A stretch of 64,000 nt of DNA from an uncultured Blautia sp. (GCF_934424005.1 NZ_CAKRXI010000007.1:1-64000), one strand, 5' to 3'; shown: positions 17,988 to 25,110, numbered from the stretch's first letter. Translations and numbers: made by a program. The notes: generated by a model not told the origin, from the sequence alone.

Positions 17988-18086
17988 GCTTATTTTCCTC
18001 CTAAAGCAATTTGGTTTTTTGCAGCTGCCCGCCAGCTGAAATCCAGCCCTGGACAACCACTTTGGTTTTATTGTATTTCTAAGGAG

Positions 18087-18115
18087 ATTTTACTCCTTAT
18101 AAACAAGATTGTCAA
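18087..18115 (-). promoter_or_regulatory. Promoter for the aldolase-to-pduO operon
   Basis: On the minus strand TTGACA (18110-18115) and TAAAAT (18087-18092) are 17 bases apart, about 100 bases upstream of fucA. No other equally good promoter is evident before pduO, so this may drive about 15 kb. Confidence 0.7.
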
Positions 18116-18124
18116 GAATTTATC

Positions 18125-18174
18125 GTTGTTTTATGTTGTTTTTATCCCGATAAAAATGTTGTTTTTGTTGTTTT
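18125..18174. promoter_or_regulatory. Repeated GTTGTTTT motifs and palindrome upstream of the aldolase promoter
   Basis: Four copies of GTTGTTTT start at 18125, 18135, 18158 and 18167, arranged in two pairs about one helical turn apart. Between the pairs lies the palindrome TTTTTATC-CC-GATAAAAA. The block ends ten bases upstream of the -35 box, a position typical for an activator site. A T/G-rich block occurs at the same relative position upstream of the glycyl-radical enzyme. Confidence 0.55.
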
Positions 18175-18179
18175 CTTTA

Positions 18180-18971
18180 TCAACCACCAATCTGAACATG
18201 CAGTGAGCTTACGGATTCTGCCGCTTTTTTCAGTGTCTGCATATGTTCATTGGTAGGTGGGAGGATTCCTTCCATTAAATATGGTCTTCCAAGTCCAACA
18301 TATTTATCCTGACCAAGTCTGTGGTACGGAAGCAGATGAAGCTGTTCTACTCCCGGAAGAGTATTGGCAAATTCAGTAATTCCCTGAATCTCTTCTACTG
18401 TATCATTAAATGTCGGGATGACGGGAACACGAATGATCAGTTTACATTTGCCAGAAAGTGCAACCTTACGTGCATTCTCCATCATAAGCTCATTCGGTCT
18501 GCCGGTAAATTCTTTATGTTTTGCCGGATTGGTGTGCTTGATATCCATCAGATACAGATCCAGATACGGTAAAATCGTCTCGATTGTCTCAAATGGTGCA
18601 CATGCCATGCTTTCAAGCGCCGTATTGATCCCTCGTTCTTTCGCGGCACGAAGAAGGTCTCTGGCAAATTCCGGCTGGCAGAGGCTCTCACCTCCCGAAA
18701 GAGTAAGTCCTCCTCCGGAGCGCCAGTAGTATGGACGATCTTTTTCTACTTCTTCGATCATCTCCTCTACTGTCACATCTCTGCCGATCACCTTATCTTC
18801 GCCGAGAACTTTCATCGTCTGGATTTTGTATTCCTGCGACTCCGGGTTACAGCACCATTTGCACCTCAGCACGCATCCTTTCAGAAAAACGATCGTACGG
18901 ATTCCCGGTCCGTCATGGATAGAATACCGCTGGATGTCAAAAATACGGCCTTTTGTCTGTAAATAGTTCAT
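18180..18971 (-). CDS. Radical SAM glycyl-radical enzyme activase
   Basis: A 263-residue activating enzyme that uses S-adenosylmethionine and a [4Fe-4S] cluster to place the glycyl radical on the dehydratase encoded next to it. The cluster motif FLKGCVLRCKWC is at residues about 29-37, followed by the TLSGGES SAM-binding segment. It is short, like pyruvate formate-lyase activase. The cysteine-rich ferredoxin-like insert found in many glycerol or choline lyase activases is absent. ATG 18971 follows AGAGGT and lies ten bases after the stop of the enzyme gene, so the pair is co-transcribed. Confidence 0.92.
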   Translation of the reverse strand: MNYLQTKGRIFDIQRYSIHDGPGIRTIVFLKGCVLRCKWCCNPESQEYKIQTMKVLGEDKVIGRDVTVEEMIEEVEKDRPYYWRSGGGLTLSGGESLCQPEFARDLLRAAKERGINTALESMACAPFETIETILPYLDLYLMDIKHTNPAKHKEFTGRPNELMMENARKVALSGKCKLIIRVPVIPTFNDTVEEIQGITEFANTLPGVEQLHLLPYHRLGQDKYVGLGRPYLMEGILPPTNEHMQTLKKAAESVSSLHVQIGG

Positions 18972-18981
18972 ACTTTACCTC

Positions 18982-21501
18982 TTAGAAGCCCTGCTCCGTT
19001 CTTCTGATAATATCATCCTGAAGAGATTTGGACAGTGTTGTAAACAATGCACTGTAACCGGCAACACGAACAACCAGATGTGCATATTTCTCCGGATGTT
19101 TCTGTGCATCAAGCAGTGTTTCTCTGTCAACAACATTGAACTGCATATGCATTCCCTTCTGATCAAAGAACGTACGGATCAGTGCAACGAATTTTTCCAG
19201 TCCTTCCCTTCCTGCAAGTGCAGATGGATGGAATTTCTGGTTAAACAGTGTTCCATTGGATACAATGAAATGGTCCAGTCTGGAAACAGATGTCGCAGCT
19301 GCGGTCGGTCCGTTGACATCTTTACCTGCTGATGGTGATACACCATCTGCAACCGGTGTATGTGCATAACGTCCGTCCGGTGTTGCACCGGTCTGTCCGC
19401 CAAGCGGGACATTCGCTGATACCGGATAAAGTCCTGCATGGAACTGTCCGCCTCGTGGATTATGGTATTTCTGTAACGGGCGGGTATATGTATAGGCAAC
19501 ATCTCTCGCAAAATAATCCACATCATCAATTGCATTTCCGAATTTCGGAACTTCATCGATCATATGATGGATTTCTGCGAATCTGCGAACCTGTTCTTCG
19601 GATGGTTTCAGTCTCATAACTGTTTCAAGAACAGCTTTTGCTGTATCAGTATTGACCTGCATACCGCCATCCTGCATTCCTTTCAATATCATTTCAGTCA
19701 TATCTGCCGCGGACTGTTCATCAAGGCCTTTGTCATAGTTCCATGCCAGAGCCTCTTTGTATTCTTTCATGGAAACTTTCTTATCCTCGTATACAAGCTT
19801 GCGGATCGCATACAGAGAATCTGCCATATTGGCAATACCAAATCCCTGCGGGCCGGTGAAGTTATAAACAGCACCGCCCTGTTCTGCAGTAAGTCCACGC
19901 TGTATACAGTCATCTAGCATAGAAGCCAGGAACGGAAGCGGGCATCTTTCTGCATGTGCCACATCGATTGCATTATCTGCATTGACCATAAGTGAAATAA
20001 AGTATTCCATCTGTGTCTTATAGGCATCATAAAATTCTTCAAAGCTTGTCATCTGTGTGACATCGCCGGTCTGAACGCCGATCTGTTCACCTTTGTCCAT
20101 TCCATTTGCAAAAACAACTTCCAGTGGACGACACATATTAAAGAATGCTGCATCATGCCAGCCATTTGTCTTACCGGACTTCTGAGGTTCTACACATCCG
20201 ATGATGTTATATTCTCTGGCATCTTCCAGTGTCAGTCCTCTGTTCTGCAGTGCCGGAATGATCACTTCATCATTATAATAAGCCGGTAATCCGATACCTG
20301 TTCTTGTAAGGTCTGCTGCCTTGATCAGAAGTTCATGCGGTGAACCGTTCCATACACGAATGGAAAGTGACGGCTGCGGCAGAAATACCTGTTTGGATGC
20401 TTCAATACACATGAAAGAAAGGTCATTTGTCACATCCTCACCGTATTTGTTCTGTCCACCGACGATCAGGTTCTGGAAAAGGCTGTATCCTGCAAATCCC
20501 TTTGCCGACTCTTCATCACGGCACTTGTTCAGATCATTCAGCTTAACCCAGATACAGTCGATGAGTTCCTGTGCCGTTTCTCTTGTGATCAGGCCTTTGT
20601 CAAGATCTGCTTTATAATAAGGATACATATACTGATCAAAACGTCCAGGTGAAATGGAATGTCCGCTGGACTCCATCTGGAGCAGCTGCTGTACAAACCA
20701 GAAGGACTGGCATGCTTCGTAAAAGCTGGTTGCTCCGTTTGCAGGCACGCGGCTGCAGTTCTGCGAAATCTGAAGCAGTTCCTGCTTACGTACAGGATCC
20801 GTGCACTCTGCTGCCATCTGGGAAGCCAGTTCGGCATAACGCTCCGCATATTCAATAACAGCCTGGCAGGAAAGGATCACCGCATTCAGGAAATGACTCT
20901 TTGTAACATAATTTGCATCTCCAACCTGGCATTTTTCCAGTTCTGCCTGTGCTTTATCTATGATTCCTTTGTAACCGATGGCAAGTACTTCGCCATATTT
21001 GACGGTCACATGTCCTACACCATTATAGAAATAGTTACCTGGTGTAAAAATGTTATGTTCGATAGCTTTGATTGCTTCCGGAGTCATATAGGATGTAGCA
21101 AGTTCACTGGATGTCTTACCTTTCCAGTATTTATGTACTTCTCTCAACTCCTGCTTGGTTTCTTCTGCAATATAAAACGGGTCCGCGCTCCTCGTTTCAA
21201 CGGTATCCAGTTCATCTTCCAGCCACTGGAAGGAAAATTCCGGGAAAGTCTGACATCCTCTCGGTGCAATCGTACTGCTTCCAACGATCAGTTCATTATC
21301 ACGAATAATGATCGGGATATTACGGAGAATATGGGCAAAAGCTTCCGCACGCCTTGTGATCATCGGCTGACCTTCTGTAGCCTTATATGATTCAGTAAGC
21401 AGCTTTGCTCTGGCAGATTCAATAACCGGCATATTGGCATAAAGTGCCTCGACCAACTTCGGAATCCTGGATGACTTTGGAACATCTGTGGTATTAAACA
21501 T
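18982..21501 (-). CDS. B12-independent (glycyl-radical) 1,2-propanediol dehydratase
   Basis: An 839-residue glycyl-radical enzyme that would dehydrate 1,2-propanediol to propionaldehyde without cobalamin. The thiyl cysteine is in NIIGCVEPQKSG (about residue 435), and the radical glycine is in VVRVAGYSALF, 25 residues from the end. The pocket and aldolase neighbourhood favour the propanediol type over choline, glycerol or pyruvate formate-lyase. The N-terminus goes straight into the fold, with no encapsulation peptide. I chose ATG 21501, ten bases after AAAGGAG; GTG 21507 is possible but only four bases from it. It has its own strong promoter. Confidence 0.9.
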   Translation of the reverse strand: MFNTTDVPKSSRIPKLVEALYANMPVIESARAKLLTESYKATEGQPMITRRAEAFAHILRNIPIIIRDNELIVGSSTIAPRGCQTFPEFSFQWLEDELDTVETRSADPFYIAEETKQELREVHKYWKGKTSSELATSYMTPEAIKAIEHNIFTPGNYFYNGVGHVTVKYGEVLAIGYKGIIDKAQAELEKCQVGDANYVTKSHFLNAVILSCQAVIEYAERYAELASQMAAECTDPVRKQELLQISQNCSRVPANGATSFYEACQSFWFVQQLLQMESSGHSISPGRFDQYMYPYYKADLDKGLITRETAQELIDCIWVKLNDLNKCRDEESAKGFAGYSLFQNLIVGGQNKYGEDVTNDLSFMCIEASKQVFLPQPSLSIRVWNGSPHELLIKAADLTRTGIGLPAYYNDEVIIPALQNRGLTLEDAREYNIIGCVEPQKSGKTNGWHDAAFFNMCRPLEVVFANGMDKGEQIGVQTGDVTQMTSFEEFYDAYKTQMEYFISLMVNADNAIDVAHAERCPLPFLASMLDDCIQRGLTAEQGGAVYNFTGPQGFGIANMADSLYAIRKLVYEDKKVSMKEYKEALAWNYDKGLDEQSAADMTEMILKGMQDGGMQVNTDTAKAVLETVMRLKPSEEQVRRFAEIHHMIDEVPKFGNAIDDVDYFARDVAYTYTRPLQKYHNPRGGQFHAGLYPVSANVPLGGQTGATPDGRYAHTPVADGVSPSAGKDVNGPTAAATSVSRLDHFIVSNGTLFNQKFHPSALAGREGLEKFVALIRTFFDQKGMHMQFNVVDRETLLDAQKHPEKYAHLVVRVAGYSALFTTLSKSLQDDIIRRTEQGF

Positions 21502-21590
21502 CTCCACGCTTCTCCTTTCTTATGGTGTCTCTGGCACCATAGCTCATATGCAATCAAAAGGCGCTTTGGCCCCACGATTCATATAAAATC

Positions 21591-21619
21591 ATTATACCTT
21601 ACAGGCTTTTATATGTCAA
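21591..21619 (-). promoter_or_regulatory. Strong promoter for the glycyl-radical enzyme and activase
   Basis: Perfect consensus TTGACA (21614-21619) and TATAAT (21591-21596) with a 17-base spacer, about 90 bases upstream of the gene. The leader between carries a hairpin (ATGGTGCCAGAGACACCAT). Confidence 0.85.
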
Positions 21620-21652
21620 CGAAATCCAACATTATTCGTCTGTTTTTTATGC

Positions 21653-21692
21653 GGTTTTTGTTGTGGTTTTTGTTTGTTTTGTGTTGGTTTTT
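21653..21692. promoter_or_regulatory. T/G-rich direct repeats upstream of the glycyl-radical enzyme promoter
   Basis: GGTTTTT occurs at 21653, 21665 and 21686 with interspersed GTTGT/GTTTGTTTT segments, starting 34 bases upstream of the -35 box. The composition matches the block at 18125-18174 upstream of the aldolase promoter, suggesting one shared regulator. The rest of the 315-base gap up to 21816 holds the leader and the PHP gene promoter region, with no further gene. Confidence 0.45.
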
Positions 21693-21816
21693 ATTTGGAA
21701 GATGATTTTTCAGTTGACTTTTGCAAAACAGACTGCCATACTGGACATACAGAACGATCTGCTGCCACAATCATTGCTGACAGACGCTGATTTTTTGAGT
21801 TTAAGGAGGGATCATC

Positions 21817-22530
21817 ATGTACCTTTCTGACATACATACGCATTCCATTGCAAGTGGCCACGGCACCATCTGCACAATTTCTGATATGGCAAAAGCTGCC
21901 TCAAAAAAAGGATTAAAACTGCTTGGCATTACAGATCATGGTCCTGGCACACTTGCCGCAGGTACTTCTTCTTATTTCCGAAGCCTGACTTATGCCCCAA
22001 AGAAGCGTTTCGGAATCGAATTACTTTTTGGAGTGGAACTGAACATTCTGGATATTGACGGACATCTGGATCTGAATGATGAACTGCTCGGAGAACTGGA
22101 CTATGCGATTGCAAGTATGCATGCGCAGAATTACCGAAGTGGATCCGTCAAAGAAAACACCAGTGCTTATCTCAATGCCATGACTCATCCGTGTGTCAAG
22201 GTCCTTGGTCATTGTGACAATCCGGCTTTTCCTGTCGATTACGAGACTCTGGCAGTCGGTGCAAAAGAAAATGGGGTTATTTTTGAGATCAATGAGGCAT
22301 CGCTTGCACCTTATGGATATCGTGGGGATACGAAAGATAATAACAGAGAGATTCTGAAGTATTGTATGAAGTATGAGATTCCGATCGTGCTGTCAAGTGA
22401 TAGTCATGGTGCGGAGCATATCGGAGATTTTACTTATGCAGCGGAGTTTGTGCATGAGATGATGTTTCCTGAGAGGATGATACTGAATAATGATATTCCT
22501 CGGTTGAAGATGATACTGAGTGAGAGGTAG
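21817..22530 (+). CDS. PHP-domain phosphatase (YcdX-like)
   Basis: A 237-residue metal-dependent phosphoesterase. The N-terminal DIHTHSIASGHGT, ITDHGPG, GVELNI, and the C-terminal LSSDSHGAEHIGD carry the histidines and aspartates of a trinuclear metal site, as in YcdX and the histidinol-phosphatase family. The substrate cannot be read from sequence; a sugar or small organic phosphate is likely. It is preceded by TAAGGAGGG and is the first + strand gene after the BMC locus, with no obvious pathway link. Confidence 0.85.
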   Translation: MYLSDIHTHSIASGHGTICTISDMAKAASKKGLKLLGITDHGPGTLAAGTSSYFRSLTYAPKKRFGIELLFGVELNILDIDGHLDLNDELLGELDYAIASMHAQNYRSGSVKENTSAYLNAMTHPCVKVLGHCDNPAFPVDYETLAVGAKENGVIFEINEASLAPYGYRGDTKDNNREILKYCMKYEIPIVLSSDSHGAEHIGDFTYAAEFVHEMMFPERMILNNDIPRLKMILSER

Positions 22531-22565
22531 GAAACTTAAATCCTATAATTAAATAACGAAAAAGT

Positions 22566-22738
22566 GAACAGTCTCCTGACTCGTTGACACGCTGCATTTC
22601 CGGATTCTTCCCGCACATCTATCGATGACTGCTTTTGCAAACTCGCACCTTACGGTGCTCAGACAGTGCAACGCAGCCATCATTAGCGCAGTCAGAATCT
22701 ACGGAAATTTGCTGAGTCAAAATGTCAGGAGACTGTTC
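22566..22738. repeat. Long palindromic element A (about 173 bases)
   Basis: Perfect 15-base outer arms GAACAGTCTCCTGAC (22566-22580) and its complement (22724-22738). Inner arms ATTTCCG-ATTCT (22596-22608) pair with AGAAT-CGGAAAT (22694-22708), and a small central hairpin GCACC-TTAC-GGTGC lies at 22645-22658. It has the shape of a miniature inverted-repeat or dispersed RNA-hairpin element. No target-site duplication is obvious. Confidence 0.75.
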
Positions 22739-23022
22739 CTTTTTCTGTGTATAGAAATATGAAAATAAAATATGATATTTTCTATTAACCTTTTTGCCTA
22801 TAGAATATATACTATTAATTTCTCTAATTCCTCTTCTCTCATTTTCCGTATCATCTTTGTGGTGCCACCACGCCCCGGGGAATTTTCACGGCCTGCGACC
22901 GCTGTCGGGCGAGGCCTTCCCGGTTGTGGGAAAGCGGAACTGATGTTATTTTTGCGGAGAAGTAAAATCTTAAGGTATTCGGACACAATGACGAGTTTGT
23001 ATTCGTTCTGTCTGGAGGGAAA

Positions 23023-23183
23023 ATACGCTCCGTTTACAGAACTCAGCGAGGCTTCCGTATATTTCATACATGCTAGCTGCGGTTGTGGAGCATTGTCTGA
23101 GCGAAGCGAGTTATGCGGAGCAATCGCAAATAAGCGCATGTATGAAATTAGGAAACGAAGCGTGTTCAGTAAACGGAGCGTAT
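23023..23183. repeat. Long palindromic element B (about 161 bases)
   Basis: Perfect 15-base outer arms ATACGCTCCGTTTAC (23023-23037) and complement (23169-23183), perfect 12-base inner arms TTTCATACATGC (23062-23073) and complement (23136-23147), and an inner segment rich in GAGCGAAGCGAG-like pieces. The sequence differs from element A but the architecture is the same. Confidence 0.75.
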
Positions 23184-23218
23184 ATCTACTTCAAGCCATA
23201 ACTTTCAAAAGCTTCTTT

Positions 23219-23512
23219 TCACTTTTTTCCTTCCCGAATCTCCCTCATCAGTTCCGCCAGCTCGCTATATTTCCCGGTTACATAGCCGTAGTTCTGTGCC
23301 TTATGGGGCAGCTGGCAGTTCGTGCAGTCTTTGATTCCCTTATCTGTCATTCTGAAATTCCCGCCGCATTTATCCCCCAGCGCATACAGTGGACAATAGC
23401 AGAACAGACAGTTAAAATTCTCGGGATCTGCTCCCGCATGACACGGAAAATATTCACATTCTTTGTTGCTGAAAAATGCATAATGTTTTCCTTCCCAATA
23501 TGGTTTCTCCAT
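23219..23512 (-). CDS. Cysteine-rich small domain protein (cobalamin-associated family)
   Basis: A 97-residue soluble protein with eight cysteines arranged as CEYFPCH, FNCLFCYCPLY, DKCGG and DCTNC, so it surely binds metal (zinc or Fe-S). It resembles the 'cysteine-rich small domain' family (Pfam PF04071 as I recall), whose members often accompany or fuse with cobalamin biosynthesis genes. A cobalamin riboswitch transcript lies 0.8 kb upstream on the same strand, which agrees, though a separate gene and a terminator lie between. ATG 23512 follows GGGAGGT. Confidence 0.75.
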   Translation of the reverse strand: MEKPYWEGKHYAFFSNKECEYFPCHAGADPENFNCLFCYCPLYALGDKCGGNFRMTDKGIKDCTNCQLPHKAQNYGYVTGKYSELAELMREIREGKK

Positions 23513-23569
23513 TTATTTTTACCTCCCTTGTTGACTTCTTCCATTTCCTTATGATATTATTTTTACATA

Positions 23570-23632
23570 AGAAGCGGTTTTGTACCACTTGACTATTCAG
23601 CATTAGTCTTGAGTGGGTTACTCGCTTCTTTT
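23570..23632 (+). terminator. Stem-loop with U-run on the + strand, overlapping a gene end
   Basis: AAGAAGCG pairs with CGCTTC over a long loop and is followed by TTTTTTTAT on the + strand. It overlaps the 3' end of the minus-strand gene at 23593. No + strand gene lies immediately upstream, so what it terminates is unclear. Confidence 0.4.
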
Positions 23633-24123
23633 TTTATATTCACTATATCATAAAGATACATTCTATTAGCAGATGTCCGATTTACTACAAGGCTCGCAGA
23701 ATATACATTATATTCCCCTGTATTTTTTTCATTGTCATAAATCGGTATCGCAAATCTTGTTATATAATAATACCATCCATTCTGAGCATCACCACAATGT
23801 TTTTCTTTATAATTGGGACGAAATGTTTTTTGTGTTGCTATCTCTACCATTTCTCTGATTCCTTGTGCAGCATTTGCCTTAGCTTTCGCCCGGGCTCCCC
23901 TCATTTTCCTGGTATATTTTGAGCTACTGTACTCATCCGGGAATTTATTTCCAATATAAATTTTATCCTTTGTTTCAATTACCTCTATCAGTTCTCCAAC
24001 ATATCTTTGAAGATAACATTCAACCTCATTCCAATCAATGTTCTGTTTATTGCTGAATATGATATCCGGTAAAATTGCTACTTTATTCCCATAATTATCT
24101 GCAACAATTTTTAGTTTTTTCAT
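23593..24123 (-). CDS. Conserved protein of unknown function, resembling phage MuF-type C-terminal nuclease-like domains
   Basis: A 176-residue soluble protein. The C-terminal half (NGWYYYITRFAIPIYDN, then YNVYSASLVVNR and LYDIVNIKKE) resembles the small RNase/toxin-like domain found at the end of phage MuF and polyvalent proteins; here it stands alone. The N-terminal half (NYGNKVAILPDIIF, YIGNKFPDEYSSS) is seen, from memory, in related stand-alone Lachnospiraceae proteins. I cannot name catalytic residues with confidence, and no antitoxin-like partner adjoins it. It has lower GC than its neighbours, which hints at mobility. ATG 24123 follows AGAGG at only four bases. Confidence 0.6.
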   Translation of the reverse strand: MKKLKIVADNYGNKVAILPDIIFSNKQNIDWNEVECYLQRYVGELIEVIETKDKIYIGNKFPDEYSSSKYTRKMRGARAKAKANAAQGIREMVEIATQKTFRPNYKEKHCGDAQNGWYYYITRFAIPIYDNEKNTGEYNVYSASLVVNRTSANRMYLYDIVNIKKEASNPLKTNAE

Positions 24124-24283
24124 TATACCTCTTTCATATTGTATAATTTGCTTTCTGTATTATTTTTCACTTTTCCACACACAATGCATTCTGTTAATTG
24201 CAAATTATCATCTTTTCCATTATAAGGCAATAAAAAAACATCGTAAAATTCTTTCAAAATTCGACACAAACAGCTTTATATAT

Positions 24284-24315
24284 AAAAAAATCCAGTCACG
24301 GCACTGCCGAACTGG
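24284..24315 (-). terminator. Terminator closing the cobalamin-riboswitch micro-transcript
   Basis: On the minus strand CCAGT-CGGCA / TGCCG-ACTGG forms a compact stem followed by ATTTTTTTAT. It lies 20 bases after the stop of the 30-codon ORF and ends the short transcription unit. Confidence 0.85.
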
Positions 24316-24335
24316 TCATCATTAACACGCAATTA

Positions 24336-24428
24336 TTAGAGGATTTGCGATACTGCTCCGGGGTAGACAATGAATCCGTTCAAATATGCGGAGGGAACGA
24401 ATGCATCCGGAGTAGTACCGCCTGCCAT
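24336..24428 (-). CDS. Predicted 30-residue small protein, second in the cobalamin-riboswitch transcript
   Basis: ATG 24428 to TAA 24338-24336. The peptide starts MAGGTTPDAFVPSAYLNG and ends AVSQIL; it is neither a membrane helix nor a signal peptide. AAAGGG lies nine bases upstream, an adequate ribosome site, and the start directly follows the stop of the 27-codon ORF (TAAATG), which suggests coupling. It is the last ORF before the terminator at 24284-24315. No homologue is known to me. It may instead be the remnant of a lost cobalamin gene. Confidence 0.45.
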   Translation of the reverse strand: MAGGTTPDAFVPSAYLNGFIVYPGAVSQIL

Positions 24429-24512
24429 TTAATCATACCCTTTGAGGGTTATATGTCTGTGGCGGCCACCACAAACATAATGGTATAATTCATACGAACA
24501 GGCGAATTCCAT
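24429..24512 (-). CDS. Predicted 27-residue Cys/His peptide, first in the cobalamin-riboswitch transcript
   Basis: ATG 24512 directly follows the U-run of the riboswitch terminator, and TAA ends at 24429. The peptide begins MEFACSYELYHYVCGGRHRH and so carries two Cys and three His within 16 residues, a pattern that could bind a metal such as cobalt. Its only ribosome-site candidate (GCAGG) lies inside the terminator stem, so it would be accessible only in the antiterminated form. A 14-codon frame (MNYTIMFVVAATDI) overlaps it. Translation is unproven. Confidence 0.35.
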   Translation of the reverse strand: MEFACSYELYHYVCGGRHRHITLKGYD

Positions 24513-24546
24513 AAAAAAATGCCTGCTTCCAACAAGCAGACAACAC
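24509..24546 (-). terminator. Riboswitch expression-platform terminator
   Basis: TGTCTGCTT pairs with AAGCAGGCA across a five-base loop and is followed by TTTTTTT, directly after the cobalamin aptamer. It implies transcription stops when cobalamin is bound. Confidence 0.85.
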
Positions 24547-24599
24547 TTTGGGTTGCGGATACCCTAAGTTGGTTGTTACACTTTACACGGAAGTTTAAC

Positions 24600-24795
24600 C
24601 TCGCCATACAAAGCAGGTTTCCTGACTTCAGGATCATCACTCCTTTTCCCCTTCTCATACAATTGTACAATGGGATATCGAAAAGTCGCTCCTCTGTTAC
24701 AGTGACCGGATCGCTCAGGACTCTCACCTGATTCCCTCTTCTGACTGCTACGCGGATTACAGTCAGCACTTCATATGTTCTATATGGAATTATAC
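24600..24795 (-). promoter_or_regulatory. Cobalamin riboswitch 1 (controls a micro-transcript)
   Basis: The minus strand shows the conserved aptamer parts in order: CAGGTGAGAGTCCTG, GATCCGGTCACTGTAA, a variable region, and the B12 box GAAGTCAGGAAACCTGC near 24612-24632. A terminator follows at 24509-24546, so the element should switch off with adenosyl- or other cobalamin. Downstream there are only two tiny ORFs and a second terminator; the next real gene starts at 24123. The ORF that spans the aptamer (24449-24817) is a shadow. Confidence 0.92.
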
Positions 24796-24802
24796 TGACA
24801 TT

Positions 24803-24831
24803 ATAATAGCACAGCACCTATGCCCTGTCAA
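24803..24831 (-). promoter_or_regulatory. Promoter of cobalamin riboswitch 1
   Basis: Consensus TTGACA (24826-24831) and TATTAT (24803-24808, overlapping TATAAT) with a 17-base spacer on the minus strand. The strength argues that the short transcript is made and is not decayed DNA. Confidence 0.8.
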
Positions 24832-24956
24832 TGCCAAACAGTATTTTTGACATAAATTTATCAATCATTATTGTTCACGGCAACACTGATTTCTCTTATG
24901 TATTTATAGCTGTACATTTCTTGCTTTTTCCTATTAACTTAACTATACTGAATAAC

Positions 24957-25110
24957 CAGAAGGTTACTGTTCACTCCGTTCACAGCAACTTGGTCAAAAT
25001 CCATTCCAAATCACCTTCGGTGATAGGATTTTGCCTCGTATGTCTCGGGATTTTGCCATATTTATGGCAAAACACCTCGCGGAATATTACCTATGAATAG
25101 TTACACCAGA
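24957..25110. repeat. Palindrome-rich element upstream of nudC
   Basis: The segment begins GGTTACTGTTCACTCCGTTCAC and ends TGAATAGTTACACC, imperfectly complementary. It contains the hairpin TCACCTTCGGTGA, the pairs CAAAATCC/GGATTTTG, and GCCATATTTATGGC. A related GTTCACGGCAAC piece lies at 24872, and CTGTGAACAATAACC follows nudC at 25995, an inverted match of the left end. It looks like a dispersed hairpin element. Confidence 0.45.

Larger units (their letters stand above)
22531..23218. other. 688-base gene-free stretch with two palindromic repeats
   Basis: Open frames here (for example + strand 22772 onward) run through palindromes and have no ribosome site or recognisable domain. The two repeats listed separately fill about half of it; between them is a GC-richer segment (22865-22935) with short inverted pieces. 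I see no RNA gene. Confidence 0.6.

Noticed and set aside
18982..21501. N-terminal encapsulation peptide on the glycyl-radical enzyme
   Set aside because: The sequence enters the enzyme fold within a few residues of the start; no separate amphipathic helix and linker is present.
22772..23554. + strand frame of 260 codons across the repeat region
   Set aside because: It runs through palindromic element B and antisense to the cysteine-rich protein gene; no ribosome site and no domain.
24449..24817. Minus-strand frame of 122 codons over the first cobalamin riboswitch
   Set aside because: It translates the aptamer and its terminator; the conserved RNA sequence explains the region.
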